This document shows positions 8,945 through 17,416 of a stretch of DNA of 42,461 nucleotides, in pieces. Location of the stretch: NCBI GenBank assembly GCA_003564295.1, contig PXFI01000355.1, positions 1 to 42,461 on the forward strand, written 5' to 3'. Each line of letters starts with the position of its first letter. Positions within the stretch are counted from its first letter, which is position 1. The position numbers were made by a program, and so were the translations under genes. Below the pieces are notes generated by a model, which was not told where the DNA came from, did not search any database, and was given only the letters and a program-made list of their open reading frames with translations. This DNA is from Gemmatimonadota bacterium. GTDB lineage: Bacteria; Gemmatimonadota; Gemmatimonadetes; Longimicrobiales; Gaopeijiaceae.

Positions 8945-8969
8945 CATAGCCCCCTGAATGTGCTTAACC
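8941..8969 (+). promoter_or_regulatory. Promoter of the trp operon leader
   Basis: Perfect -35 TTGACA (8941-8946) overlapping the tyrA stop codon, 17 nt, then TTAACC (8964-8969). The expected start is about 8976, within 3 nt of the leader ATG at 8979. Spacing and the TTARC -10-like element match the tyrosine leader promoter. There is no terminator between tyrA and this promoter, so readthrough from the tyrosine operon would also pass the trp attenuator. Confidence 0.6.
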
Positions 8970-8978
8970 CTTCTCATC

Positions 8979-9068
8979 ATGACGAAGCGTACTCTATCTC
9001 CCGCGATGGCCGGATGGGGCTGGTGGTGGTGGCCTTGGGGGGAGGAGTGCGCCATTGCCGGTGGTTGA
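8979..9068 (+). CDS. trpL: Tryptophan-rich leader peptide of the trp operon
   Basis: A 29-codon ORF containing GWGWWWWPWGEE: six Trp codons at positions 13, 15-18 and 20, a density that cannot be chance in front of trpE. The function is ribosome-mediated sensing of charged tRNA-Trp, as in enterobacterial trpL. There is no Shine-Dalgarno sequence, and the ATG lies at or within 3 nt of the predicted transcript start, so it appears leaderless or nearly so. The last Trp codon ends at 9038, and the antiterminator arm begins at 9040. Confidence 0.88.
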   Translation: MTKRTLSPAMAGWGWWWWPWGEECAIAGG

Positions 9069-9119
9069 TGGACTGAACAAGTAGATCCGGCGACGATCCA
9101 GGGCGGGCGCGCTCTTCTC
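9040..9119 (+). promoter_or_regulatory. Antiterminator pairing of the trp attenuator
   Basis: Bases 9040-9053 (GGGAGGAGTGCGCC), inside the end of trpL, pair continuously with 9106-9119 (GGCGCGCTCTTCTC): 14 pairs, three of them G-U. The second arm is most of the 5' arm of the terminator stem, so only one structure can form. A ribosome stalled on the Trp codons leaves 9040-9053 free; one terminating at 9068 masks it. An alternative local hairpin is GCCGG 9057-9061 with CCGGC 9087-9091. Confidence 0.75.
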
Positions 9120-9150
9120 GAGACGAGAAGACGCGCCCGCCCCTTTTCTT
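9101..9150 (+). terminator. Intrinsic terminator of the trp attenuator
   Basis: A very strong stem: GGGCGGGCGCG (9101-9111) with CGCGCCCGCCC (9132-9142), continued after one bulged C by T9113-A9131 and CTTCTCG (9114-9120) with CGAGAAG (9124-9130), closing on a 3-nt loop. It is about 19 pairs in all. The following bases are CTTTTCTT. It lies before the trpE Shine-Dalgarno sequence, so it acts in the leader. Confidence 0.85.
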
Positions 9151-9184
9151 GTTGTAAGGTCAACCCGGGGGAGGAAGGTACTGG

Positions 9185-10828
9185 ATGAAGGCGGCAGAGA
9201 CTCTTGCGGAGGAATCCAGTGGGAGGGGGTCCGGGATGTCTGGTCCGGCAGGAAGTGCCCTCCAGGGCGCGGTCCTGGCGGCCCCATTGGACGCCGTGGT
9301 TCCCGTGTGGCGGTCCTTCTCGTCGGATACGGAGACACCCGTCTCAGCCTATCTCAAGCTTCGGCGGGGAGGCACGGGCTTTCTTCTGGAGAGCGGCGAG
9401 CAGGACGGCCGTTTGGGCCGGTTCTCCTTCGTGGGATCCAGCCCCGATGCTCTCCTCCGGGGGGACCTGGACAGGGGCACGGTGACCATGGAAGCGGGGG
9501 TCACTGCCTACCGCGGCTCACCCCTGGATGCGGTCCGGGGATTGGCTGGAGAGGTGGGGGTGTGGCGGGGAGGCGGTCCCCTTGGTCCCTCCCGGCTGTC
9601 CCTTCACTCCTGGGGGGTGGGAGCGGAGGGACTGCCGGGGTTCCTCGGGGGGCTGGTGGGGGCCTTCGGCTACGATCTCTCCCGGACTCTGGAGCGCCTG
9701 CCCACGGGACTCCCGGACGACACGGGGTTCCCAGCGGCTCTCTTTGCCCGCTACCAGACGGTCCTGGCCTTCGATCATGCCCAGCAGCGGATGACGGCGG
9801 TATCCCTCCTGCCGGCGGCTGCGGACGTTGGTTCTCGCCTGGAGGATCTGCGCCGGGCGGAGGGACGCATCGAGGGGGTGCTGGACGCCCTGCGGCGTGG
9901 GAGGGCTCCGGCGGCCGTGGAGCCGGGAGGAGGTGGGGCGGCTTCGGGTGCAAGGGCTTCGGGCTCAGACGCAGGCACGGCAGGGCTCGGTTCGCCGGGC
10001 TGGGTGCCGGACCACGAGACGTTCCTGGCCTCAGTGGCGGAGGCGGTGCGGCAGATCCGGGCCGGGGAGGCCATCCAGGTGGTTCTATCTCGGAGGCTGG
10101 AGCTGGGCTTCCACGGGGATCCCTTCGACCTGTACCGGGCCCTGAGGAGCGTGTCCCCGGCGCCGTACATGTTCTTCCTGGAGTTTCCGGAGGTGGCTCT
10201 GGCTGGCTCGTCTCCGGAGATGCTGGTGCGGGTGGAGGGGGACGCGGCCCAGGTCTCACCCATCGCCGGGACCCGGCGGCGCGGGGTGGATCCGGAGGAG
10301 GACGCCCAGATGGAGGCGGAGCTCCGGGCGGACGCCAAGGAGCGGGCCGAGCACGTCATGTTGGTGGATCTGGGGCGGAACGACCTTGGCAGGGTCTGTC
10401 GGCCTGGCTCTGTGCACGTGCCCCGCCTCATGGAGGTGGAGCGGTTCAGCCACGTCATGCACCTGGTGTCGGTGGTGACGGGGCGCCTCAGGGAGGACGT
10501 GGATGCTTTGGACGCCTTTGCCGCCTGCTTTCCGGCGGGGACCGTGGCGGGAGCACCGAAGATCAGGGCCATGGAGCTCATCGAGGAGCTGGAGACGGTG
10601 CGCCGGGGGGCTTATGGCGGAGCGGTGGCCCACATCGCTCCCGGGGCGGCAGCCCTGGACGCCTGCATCACCATCCGCACCATGGTGATCCGGCGGGGCA
10701 GGGTCCTGGTGCAGGTGGGGGCGGGAGTGGTGAACGCTTCGAAACCGGAACGGGAGCTGGCGGAGACGGAGGAGAAGGCGGAAGCCCTCCTGGCGGCTCT
10801 GGAGCTGACGGGGGTGGTGACATCATGA
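9185..10828 (+). CDS. trpE: Anthranilate synthase component I
   Basis: A 547-residue chorismate-binding subunit that forms anthranilate from chorismate with ammonia supplied by TrpG. The LLES motif near residue 64 (GFLLESGEQDGRLGRFSF) is the known tryptophan feedback site, so allosteric control probably adds to attenuation. The chorismate-binding half shows QVVLSRRLEL, SPIAGTRRRG, HVMLVDLGRNDLGRV and FPAGTVAGAPKIRAMELI. A Gly/Ala-rich linker of about 35 residues separates the halves (around 240-275). The ATG at 9185 is preceded by GGGGGAGGAAGG at good spacing. Its stop overlaps trpG (ATGA). PabB is a relative, but the operon context and the LLES site support TrpE. Confidence 0.96.
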   Translation: MKAAETLAEESSGRGSGMSGPAGSALQGAVLAAPLDAVVPVWRSFSSDTETPVSAYLKLRRGGTGFLLESGEQDGRLGRFSFVGSSPDALLRGDLDRGTVTMEAGVTAYRGSPLDAVRGLAGEVGVWRGGGPLGPSRLSLHSWGVGAEGLPGFLGGLVGAFGYDLSRTLERLPTGLPDDTGFPAALFARYQTVLAFDHAQQRMTAVSLLPAAADVGSRLEDLRRAEGRIEGVLDALRRGRAPAAVEPGGGGAASGARASGSDAGTAGLGSPGWVPDHETFLASVAEAVRQIRAGEAIQVVLSRRLELGFHGDPFDLYRALRSVSPAPYMFFLEFPEVALAGSSPEMLVRVEGDAAQVSPIAGTRRRGVDPEEDAQMEAELRADAKERAEHVMLVDLGRNDLGRVCRPGSVHVPRLMEVERFSHVMHLVSVVTGRLREDVDALDAFAACFPAGTVAGAPKIRAMELIEELETVRRGAYGGAVAHIAPGAAALDACITIRTMVIRRGRVLVQVGAGVVNASKPERELAETEEKAEALLAALELTGVVTS

Positions 10829-11418
10829 TCCTGGTCCTGGACAACTACGATTCCTTCACCTTCAACCTGGTGCAGCTCCTGGGGGCCCTGGGGGCGGAGG
10901 TGGAAGTGGCGCGCAACGATGCCCTGGACGCCGCAGGTCTGGAGGCCCTGAGGCCCCAGGGCCTTATCGTTTCGCCGGGGCCCTCCCACCCGGACAACAC
11001 GGGATTGGCCAAAGAATTGGTGAGGCGTGCCCTGGGGCTGGACGGCGGACACGTCCTCTGCCCCGTCCTGGGGGTATGCCTTGGCCACCAGCTCCTGGGG
11101 CGCGTCTTCGGCGCTGCGGTGGGGCCTGCGCCGGAGCCCATGCACGGCAGGCCCGCCCGCATCACCCACGACGGCCAGGGCGTGTTCGTGGATGTTCCCC
11201 TCCCCTTCCAGGCGGGGTGCTACCACTCCCTGGCGGTGGTGGAGGCCAGCCTCCCACCGGGGCTTGAGGTGAGCGCCAGGGACGAGGGGGGGGTCATCAT
11301 GGGGCTGCGGCACGCCACCCTTCCCGCCGAAGGCGTACAGTTCCACCCTGAGTCCATCATGACGGAGTCGGGGGAGCGCATCCTCCACAACTTCCTGAGC
11401 CAGAGGAGGCTGGGATGA
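10825..11418 (+). CDS. trpG: Anthranilate synthase component II, glutamine amidotransferase
   Basis: A 197-residue class I glutamine amidotransferase that delivers ammonia to TrpE. Signature: DNYDSFTFNLVQ at the N-terminus, the nucleophile Cys in VLGVCLGHQLLG, and the His-Glu pair in GVQFHPESIMTE. The long upstream open frame is a shadow of trpE; the ATG at 10825 overlaps the trpE stop and matches the family start. Such TrpG proteins can also serve PabB, which I do not see in this window. Confidence 0.96.
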   Translation: MILVLDNYDSFTFNLVQLLGALGAEVEVARNDALDAAGLEALRPQGLIVSPGPSHPDNTGLAKELVRRALGLDGGHVLCPVLGVCLGHQLLGRVFGAAVGPAPEPMHGRPARITHDGQGVFVDVPLPFQAGCYHSLAVVEASLPPGLEVSARDEGGVIMGLRHATLPAEGVQFHPESIMTESGERILHNFLSQRRLG

Positions 11419-12593
11419 ACGAGCAGAGAGAGGCCGCAATGAAGGAACGGGCCATTCGGGCCGCCCTGGGCCACCTGGCCCGGGGCGGGTCCCTCACGGA
11501 GGACCAGGCCATGGAGGCCATGGCGGTGGTCATGGAAGAGGGCCTTTCCCACACCCTCATGGCCGCCTTCCTCATGGGTCTGCGGGGGAAGGGAGAGACG
11601 GTGGATGAGATTGTGGGGTGCGCCAGGGCAATTCGGGCCCGGTCGGCTCACTTTCCCGGAGCTCGCCCGGGCCTGGTGGACACCTGTGGTACCGGGGGGG
11701 ACGGGGCGGGCACCTTCAACATCTCCACCACCGCGGCCTTCGTGGTGGCGGGGGCGGGAGTGGAGGTGGCGAAACATGGGAACCGGGCCGTCTCCAGCGC
11801 CACGGGCTCGGCGGACATGCTGGAGGCCCTGGGCGTGGAGGTGACCATGGATGGGCGGGAGGCCAGCGAAGCCCTGGACACGGCGGGGATCACCTTCCTC
11901 TTCGCCCCCGTCTTCCATGCCGCCATGCGCCATGCGGCCCTGGTCCGGAGGGAGCTGGGGGTCCGGACCATCTTTAACCTCCTGGGCCCCCTCTGCAATC
12001 CCGCCGGGGCCACGGCCCAGGTGGTGGGGGTGTTCGACGGAGAACTGGTGCGCCCCGTGGCGGAGGCCCTGGTCCGCCTGGGGGCCCGGCGGGCCATGGT
12101 GGTCCATGGGGCCGACGGCCTGGACGAGATCACGGTGACGGGGCCCTCCAGGGTGGCGGAGTGGAACGGCGCCACCATCAGGGAATGGACGGTTCAACCG
12201 GAGGAACTGGGCCTGAGCCTCCGTCGGGGGGATGAGCTGCAGGGGGGAAACGCCGCCGTCAACGCCGTCATCGCCCGGCAAGTGCTGTCGGACGGCGCTG
12301 AGCCCCAAGTGGAAGATTCCGATGGCGTGGTGGCCGGCACCCAGCCTCCCCTGGCCCATCCCCAGGCCGCCAGGGACGTGGTTCTCCTGAACGCCGCCGC
12401 GGGGCTGGTGGTGGCGGAGCGGGCTGGTGACCTCCGGGAGGGTCTGGAGCTGGCCCGAGCAGCCGTGGTTTCCGGGGCTGCTCTGGACCGCCTCGAGGCC
12501 CTGGTGGCGTTTTCCGGAAAGGTCCGGCAGCGGCGCCGGGCGCCCCGGGTGGAGCCCACCATCCCGGCCATGGGTACGGGGTGGGGCCGATGA
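11415..12593 (+). CDS. trpD: Anthranilate phosphoribosyltransferase
   Basis: A 392-residue enzyme transferring phosphoribose from PRPP to anthranilate. The glycine-rich PRPP/Mg loop DTCGTGGDGAGTFNIST lies near residues 90-106, followed by KHGNRAVSSATGSADMLEALG, which binds substrate. It is somewhat longer than the usual 330-350 residues; the excess is in the C-terminal third, with a basic tail. ATGA overlaps join it to trpG upstream and trpC downstream. Confidence 0.95.
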   Translation: MNEQREAAMKERAIRAALGHLARGGSLTEDQAMEAMAVVMEEGLSHTLMAAFLMGLRGKGETVDEIVGCARAIRARSAHFPGARPGLVDTCGTGGDGAGTFNISTTAAFVVAGAGVEVAKHGNRAVSSATGSADMLEALGVEVTMDGREASEALDTAGITFLFAPVFHAAMRHAALVRRELGVRTIFNLLGPLCNPAGATAQVVGVFDGELVRPVAEALVRLGARRAMVVHGADGLDEITVTGPSRVAEWNGATIREWTVQPEELGLSLRRGDELQGGNAAVNAVIARQVLSDGAEPQVEDSDGVVAGTQPPLAHPQAARDVVLLNAAAGLVVAERAGDLREGLELARAAVVSGAALDRLEALVAFSGKVRQRRRAPRVEPTIPAMGTGWGR

Positions 12594-13399
12594 GGAGTTC
12601 TCACGTGGGCGACTTCCTCGCTGTCCAGGCGGCGGAGGTCCGGCGCCGGCGGGGGGGCCGGGACGAAGGAGCGAACGAAGCCCTGGCGGCCCGGTGCCTG
12701 GAGCTGCCCCCCGCACCGTCCCTGATGGAAGCCCTGACGGGGGGACGCCACGTGGCGGTCATGGCGGAGTACAAGCGGAGGAGCCCCAGCGCAGGGCTTC
12801 TGGCCCAGGGGGAGGACCCGGTGGTGGTGGCGAAAGGATACCGGGACGACGGAGCGGCTGCCCTCTCCGTCCTCACGGATCCTGATCACTTCGGCGGAAG
12901 CCTGGCCGACCTGGAGGCGGTCGCGGCATTGGAGCCAAGGCTTCCGGCCCTCCGGAAGGACTTCCTGGTGGATCCAGTGCAGCTCTACGAGGCGAGACTG
13001 GCGGGAGCCGCCGGAGCCCTCCTCATCGTGGCCATGCTGGAGCCCCGGGAGTTGGCCTTGCTCCTGGCCGCCGGGGCCCGGGTGGGGCTGGAGTGCCTGG
13101 TTGAGGTCCACACGGAGGAGGAGCTGGGGGTGGCGGTGTCCGCCGGAGCTTCCCTGCTTGGGATCAACAACCGGGACCTCCGGCGCCTCACCACGGACCT
13201 GGCGGTGACGGAGCGGTTGGCTCCCCTGGTGCCACCGGGAGGGGTGCTGGTGAGCGAGAGCGGGATCCGGTCGGCGGATGACGTCCGGAGGGTCCGGGAC
13301 GCCGGGGCCCACGCCGTCCTGGTGGGGGAGGCGCTGCTTCGGGAAGAGGCTGGTGAGCGGGGGCACCGCCTCCGGGAGCTGGCAGGGGTGGAGCGGTGA
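12590..13399 (+). CDS. trpC: Indole-3-glycerol phosphate synthase
   Basis: A 269-residue TIM-barrel enzyme closing the indole ring with loss of CO2. Motifs: VMAEYKRRSPSAGLL with the catalytic Lys, LRKDFLVDPVQLYEARL with the second Lys, GLECLVEVHTEEEL, INNRDLRRLTTDL and VSESGI. A GTG at 12581 is in frame, but the ATG at 12590 overlaps the trpD stop in the ATGA pattern of the operon, so I chose it. It is not fused to TrpF, which follows as a separate gene. Confidence 0.95.
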   Translation: MRSSHVGDFLAVQAAEVRRRRGGRDEGANEALAARCLELPPAPSLMEALTGGRHVAVMAEYKRRSPSAGLLAQGEDPVVVAKGYRDDGAAALSVLTDPDHFGGSLADLEAVAALEPRLPALRKDFLVDPVQLYEARLAGAAGALLIVAMLEPRELALLLAAGARVGLECLVEVHTEEELGVAVSAGASLLGINNRDLRRLTTDLAVTERLAPLVPPGGVLVSESGIRSADDVRRVRDAGAHAVLVGEALLREEAGERGHRLRELAGVER

Positions 13400-14166
13400 C
13401 GAGGCGGACCCTCCCTCAACGGGCCCATGGCGTGGCCGTGAAGGTATGCGGCCTCACCCGGCCCTCCGACGCGGACCGGGCGGGGGAGCTGGGAGCAGCC
13501 GCCCTGGGGGTGGTGCTGGCCCCGAGTCCCAGGCAAGTGGGTGTGGCCCGGGCTGCCGAGGTACTGGAAGTGGCCCCCACCGGGGTGCTCCGAGTGGGCG
13601 TCTTCGTGGATCCGGAGCCAGGGTTCGTGGCGGAGGTGGTGGGGGCCTGCGGCCTGGATTGGGTCCAGCTCTCGGGGAGGGAGCCGCCGGAGGTGGCTTT
13701 GAAGATCATGGAAGAGGTGGGGGCGGTTTTGTCTGCCCGGGTACCGGGGGCGGTCTCGCCTCCCGCGGGGGCGGGAGCGAAGGGTCTGGAGACGGCCCCG
13801 CCCCCTCCCGGCCTCCTGAAGGCGGTCCACGTCCGGGGGCCGGAGGATCTTCGGGCCGCGGCGGACTACCCTGCCGATGCCTTCCTCCTGGATAGCCCCC
13901 CTCTGGGGGGGCGCATGGGAGGAACCGGCAGGAGCTTCGACTGGACCCTGGCGAACGCCCTACCCTGGGAGCGGCGCAGGGTGGTCCTGGCGGGGGGGCT
14001 CACGGCCCAGAACCTGGCCAGGGCCGTGGCTGCGGTGCGACCGGGCATGGTGGACGTGTCTTCCGGCGTGGAATCAGCGCCGGGCATCAAGGACGCCGCA
14101 CGCCTCAGGAGCTTCCTGGAGGCGGCGGCTCGGATCGGGTTGGAGGAAGGTTCATGGAGAGGATGA
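13396..14166 (+). CDS. trpF: Phosphoribosylanthranilate isomerase
   Basis: A 256-residue TIM-barrel isomerase. KVCGLT (residues 16-21) carries the catalytic Cys and [10 protein letters not shown] the catalytic Asp. The phosphate-binding end reads [15 protein letters not shown] and VDVSSGVES. It is roughly 45-50 residues longer than typical TrpF, mainly through a Pro/Ala/Gly-rich insertion at about 113-139. The start is a GTG overlapping the trpC stop (GTGA). Confidence 0.93.
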   Translation: MTRRTLPQRAHGVAVKVCGLTRPSDADRAGELGAAALGVVLAPSPRQVGVARAAEVLEVAPTGVLRVGVFVDPEPGFVAEVVGACGLDWVQLSGREPPEVALKIMEEVGAVLSARVPGAVSPPAGAGAKGLETAPPPPGLLKAVHVRGPEDLRAAADYPADAFLLDSPPLGGRMGGTGRSFDWTLANALPWERRRVVLAGGLTAQNLARAVAAVRPGMVDVSSGVESAPGIKDAARLRSFLEAAARIGLEEGSWRG

Positions 14167-15368
14167 CGGGGGCGGAGACGGTGGGAGTGGCCACCGAGAC
14201 AAGGGGCCGCTTCGGGCCCTTCGGCGGACGCTACGTGCCCGAGACCCTCATGCCGGCCCTGGAGGACCTGGAGGCGGGATGGAGCCGGGCCTGGGGGGAC
14301 CCGGGCTTCCGGCGGCGCCTGGACGAACTCCTGGGGACCTTCGTGGGGCGTCCCACTCCCCTTCACCCCGCCCTTCGACTGGACGGCGAATCGGGGGATT
14401 CGGCCCGCATCTACCTCAAGCGGGAGGACCTCTGCCACACCGGCAGCCACAAGCTGAACAACGCTCTGGGCCAGGCCCTCCTGGCGGTGGAGCTGGGGCG
14501 AACCCGCCTCATCGCCGAAACGGGGGCGGGCCAGCACGGTGTTGCTTCCGCCACCGCCGCCGCCTTCCTGGGCCTCCCCTGCCGCGTCTACATGGGGACG
14601 GAGGACATGGCCCGGCAGCGCCTGAACGTGGTGCGGATGGAGCTCCTGGGGGCCGAGCTGGTCCCGGTGGAGGCGGGTTCCAGGACCCTGAAGGATGCCA
14701 CGAATGAGGCCATCCGCGAATGGATGAGCTCCTACCGGGACACCCACTACCTCATCGGTTCCGCCGTGGGGCCCCATCCTTACCCCACCATGGTCCGCTC
14801 CCTCCAGGAGGTTATCGGGACGGAGGCCCGGGCTCAGATCCTGGAAGCGGAGGGTCGGCTCCCGGATGGCCTGGTGGCCTGCGTGGGAGGGGGGAGCAAC
14901 GCCATCGGGTTCTTCAGCGCCTTCTTGGACCATGCCCATGTCCGGCTGGTGGGCGTGGAGGCCGGAGGCACCGGCCACGGCCCGGGGAGCCACGCCGCCA
15001 GCGTCTCCCGTGGGCGACCGGGGGTCCTCCACGGGGCCTTCTCCTACCTCCTCCAAGACCACGACGGCCAGATCGACCCCACCCACTCCCTGGCGGCCGG
15101 GCTGGACTACCCCGGCGTGGGCCCCGAGCACGCCTGGCTCCACGCTTCCGGCCGGGCCCGGTACCTGACGGTGGACGACGGTGCCGCCCGGGAAGCCTTC
15201 CTCGCCCTCTCCCGCCGGGAGGGGATCATCCCGGCCCTGGAGTCGGCCCATGCCGTGGCGTATGCCCTCCAGTGGGCCAGGGAGTTGGGGCCTGAAGGTG
15301 TCCTGGTGGTGTGCCTCTCGGGCCGTGGGGACAAGGACGTGGACTCGGCTGTGGCAGGTGTCCAGTGA
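14154..15368 (+). CDS. trpB: Tryptophan synthase beta chain
   Basis: A 404-residue PLP enzyme condensing indole with serine. [20 protein letters not shown] opens the protein, the PLP lysine is in [13 protein letters not shown], and GGGSNA binds the cofactor phosphate. The family length is normal and it is of the TrpB1 type that pairs with TrpA. Two ATGs are possible. 14154 has GGAGGAAGG about 5 bases upstream, and 14163 would make an ATGA overlap with the trpF stop. I prefer 14154 because of the ribosome site. The 3' end overlaps trpA (GTGA). Confidence 0.97.
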   Translation: MERMTGAETVGVATETRGRFGPFGGRYVPETLMPALEDLEAGWSRAWGDPGFRRRLDELLGTFVGRPTPLHPALRLDGESGDSARIYLKREDLCHTGSHKLNNALGQALLAVELGRTRLIAETGAGQHGVASATAAAFLGLPCRVYMGTEDMARQRLNVVRMELLGAELVPVEAGSRTLKDATNEAIREWMSSYRDTHYLIGSAVGPHPYPTMVRSLQEVIGTEARAQILEAEGRLPDGLVACVGGGSNAIGFFSAFLDHAHVRLVGVEAGGTGHGPGSHAASVSRGRPGVLHGAFSYLLQDHDGQIDPTHSLAAGLDYPGVGPEHAWLHASGRARYLTVDDGAAREAFLALSRREGIIPALESAHAVAYALQWARELGPEGVLVVCLSGRGDKDVDSAVAGVQ

Positions 15369-16273
15369 AAGGCGCCGAACGGCTCGCCGCCGCCTTCCGC
15401 CAGGCAAAGGAAGAGGACAGGACCGCCCTGGTGGTCTTCCTGGCCGCCGGGGATCCGGACTTCGAGACCACAGTGGAGCTGGCCCGGGCTGCCGTGGAGG
15501 CCGGGGCCGACGTACTGGAGCTGGGCGTCCCCTTCAGCGACCCCCTGGCGGACGGGCCCGTCATCCAGGCGGCCTACACCCGGGCCCTGGCCGGGGGGTC
15601 CACCACCACCGCGACCATGGACTGCGCCGCCCGGATCGCCCGGGAAACGGAGGCGCCGGTGGTCCTCATGGTGGCCCTCAACTGCGTGCTGGCCCGGGGG
15701 TTTCATGGCTTCTGTGCCGCCGCCGCCGAAGCCGGGGTGAGCGGAATCCTGATTCCCGACCTTCCGGTGGACGACGCCAGTGAGATGCGGGAGGCGGCGG
15801 AGCGGGTCGGGCTCGGAACCGTGTTCCTGGTGGGTCCCGACAGTGGCCCGGACCGGGTGGCGGCGGCAGCGGCGGCTTCCACCGGGTTCGTCTACCTCAT
15901 GAGACGCCGGGGCATCACCGGGGCCGGGAGCGGTGGGGTGGACCTGGAGCGGCGCTTGAAGGAAGTCCGGGCCGCCGGGTCGGCCCCGGTGGCGGTGGGG
16001 TTCGGCATCTCCACGCCCGAAGACGCCGCCGAGCTGGCGGGTGTGGCCGACGGGGTCATCGTGGGAAGTGTTCTGGTGGATACGGCCTTCCGGGCCCGAG
16101 CCGCTGGACGGGACGCCGGGGAAGGAATGGAGAGGGCGGTGCGGAAGGTGAAGGAGGCGGTGACGGGGCTGTCCAGGGCCCTTCATGTGGGTTCGGAATC
16201 CACGGGGGTGGCCCGGAAAAATGCGCCGGTGAGAGGTTCATCACAGAAAGCAGGGAGGCAGGACAGAGGATGA
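15365..16273 (+). CDS. trpA: Tryptophan synthase alpha chain
   Basis: A 302-residue TIM-barrel subunit that cleaves indoleglycerol phosphate and channels indole to TrpB. The catalytic Glu and Asp are in [19 protein letters not shown], loop 6 reads [10 protein letters not shown], and the phosphate site is [11 protein letters not shown]. The start is a GTG overlapping the trpB stop; the 18 upstream codons of the same frame are a shadow of trpB. About 30 C-terminal residues extend beyond the usual end. It overlaps the second DAHP synthase by ATGA. Confidence 0.95.
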   Translation: MKGAERLAAAFRQAKEEDRTALVVFLAAGDPDFETTVELARAAVEAGADVLELGVPFSDPLADGPVIQAAYTRALAGGSTTTATMDCAARIARETEAPVVLMVALNCVLARGFHGFCAAAAEAGVSGILIPDLPVDDASEMREAAERVGLGTVFLVGPDSGPDRVAAAAAASTGFVYLMRRRGITGAGSGGVDLERRLKEVRAAGSAPVAVGFGISTPEDAAELAGVADGVIVGSVLVDTAFRARAAGRDAGEGMERAVRKVKEAVTGLSRALHVGSESTGVARKNAPVRGSSQKAGRQDRG

Positions 16274-17385
16274 TCATTGTCATGGAGCGGTGGGCCACGG
16301 AAGGGCAGATCGCCGACGTGGTGGCGCGCCTGGGGGAGGGTGGCGCACGGGTCCAGCGGCTGGACGGAGAGCGGGTGACCCTGGCCATCACGGGGAGCCT
16401 CAACGGCGTCGCCAGCCCCGGAGAAAGCATGGGCCCCGATGCCGTCTCGGGGATGGCGGGAGTGGCCTCGGTCCTCCGTGACATGGGGGCCACGCCCCAG
16501 GTGGCGGTGGCGGATGCCCGGGAAGGCGAGGTGCATGCCGGGGACGGAGGGGAGCCATTCTCCGAGGCCCCGGGGGCGGGCGCCGTGGCGCCGGCCCCGG
16601 AGGCCGAGCCGGGCTTCCAGGTGGGGGACCGATGGATCGGCGGCCGGGAGCTCTTCGTGGTGGCGGGGCCCTGCTCCGTGGAGGACCCGGAGACCATGGA
16701 CCGCATCGCCCGGGAGGTGGCCGCCGCCGGAGCCGGGGGCCTCAGGGCCGGTGCCTTCAAGCCCCGGAGCAGCCCCCACAGCTTCCAGGGAATGGGAGAG
16801 GAGGGCCTGGCGGTGGCCCGAAGCGCCGCGGACGCCCACGGGCTGCTCCTGGTGAGCGAGGTCCTGGACGCCACCCAGATACCCCTGGCGGCCCGATACG
16901 TGGACGTCCTCCAGGTGGGATCCCGGAACATGTACAACACCTCCCTTCTTCGGGAGCTGGGCCGGGCCCGGCGCCCCGTCCTCCTGAAGCGGGGCCTCTC
17001 CGCCACCATGGACGAGTGGCTCAGCGCCGCCGAGTACGTGGTGTCCGCCGGCAACCCCCGGGTGATCCTGTGCGAGCGGGGGATCCGGACCTTCGAGACC
17101 GCCACCCGCAACACCCTGGACCTCAACGCCCTCCCGGTGATCCGGGAGCGGAGCCGCCTTCCGGTGCTGGTGGATCCCAGCCACGGCACCGGCCGCCGGT
17201 CCTACGTCCGGGCCATGGCCCGCGCCGCCGTGGCTTGCGGAGCCGACGGGCTCCTCCTGGAGGTGCACGTGGATCCCGACCGGGCCCTCTCGGACGGTGC
17301 CCAGACCATCGATCCGGCCGGCTTGCGCCAGGTCCTCAGGGAGGCGGAGGCCATAAGAGGGGCGCTCCTGGGGGTGGAGGAGTGA
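16270..17385 (+). CDS. DAHP synthase, second isozyme at the end of the trp operon
   Basis: A 371-residue paralogue of the product at 6439, with the same barrel signatures: [71 protein letters not shown] and ALSDGAQTID. The N-terminal 75 residues look like a diverged regulatory domain. They are joined to the barrel by an Ala/Pro/Gly/Glu-rich linker at about 85-115 that the first isozyme lacks. The ATG overlaps the trpA stop, so it is the eighth gene of the trp operon and should respond to tryptophan attenuation. No T-tailed hairpin is visible in the 31 bases before the convergent aroQ gene. Confidence 0.94.
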   Translation: MIIVMERWATEGQIADVVARLGEGGARVQRLDGERVTLAITGSLNGVASPGESMGPDAVSGMAGVASVLRDMGATPQVAVADAREGEVHAGDGGEPFSEAPGAGAVAPAPEAEPGFQVGDRWIGGRELFVVAGPCSVEDPETMDRIAREVAAAGAGGLRAGAFKPRSSPHSFQGMGEEGLAVARSAADAHGLLLVSEVLDATQIPLAARYVDVLQVGSRNMYNTSLLRELGRARRPVLLKRGLSATMDEWLSAAEYVVSAGNPRVILCERGIRTFETATRNTLDLNALPVIRERSRLPVLVDPSHGTGRRSYVRAMARAAVACGADGLLLEVHVDPDRALSDGAQTIDPAGLRQVLREAEAIRGALLGVEE

Positions 17386-17416
17386 GGCAGAGGCCACGTG
17401 GAAGGGCTCAGATATC

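Noticed and set aside
9307-10824. Large fusion protein upstream of TrpG
   Set aside because: This is the trpG frame read through trpE. The upstream part is Gly/Arg-rich nonsense, and trpG has its own overlapping ATG at 10825.
17386-17416. Bidirectional terminator between the trp operon and aroQ
   Set aside because: The 31 bases contain no adequate inverted repeat or T-run.
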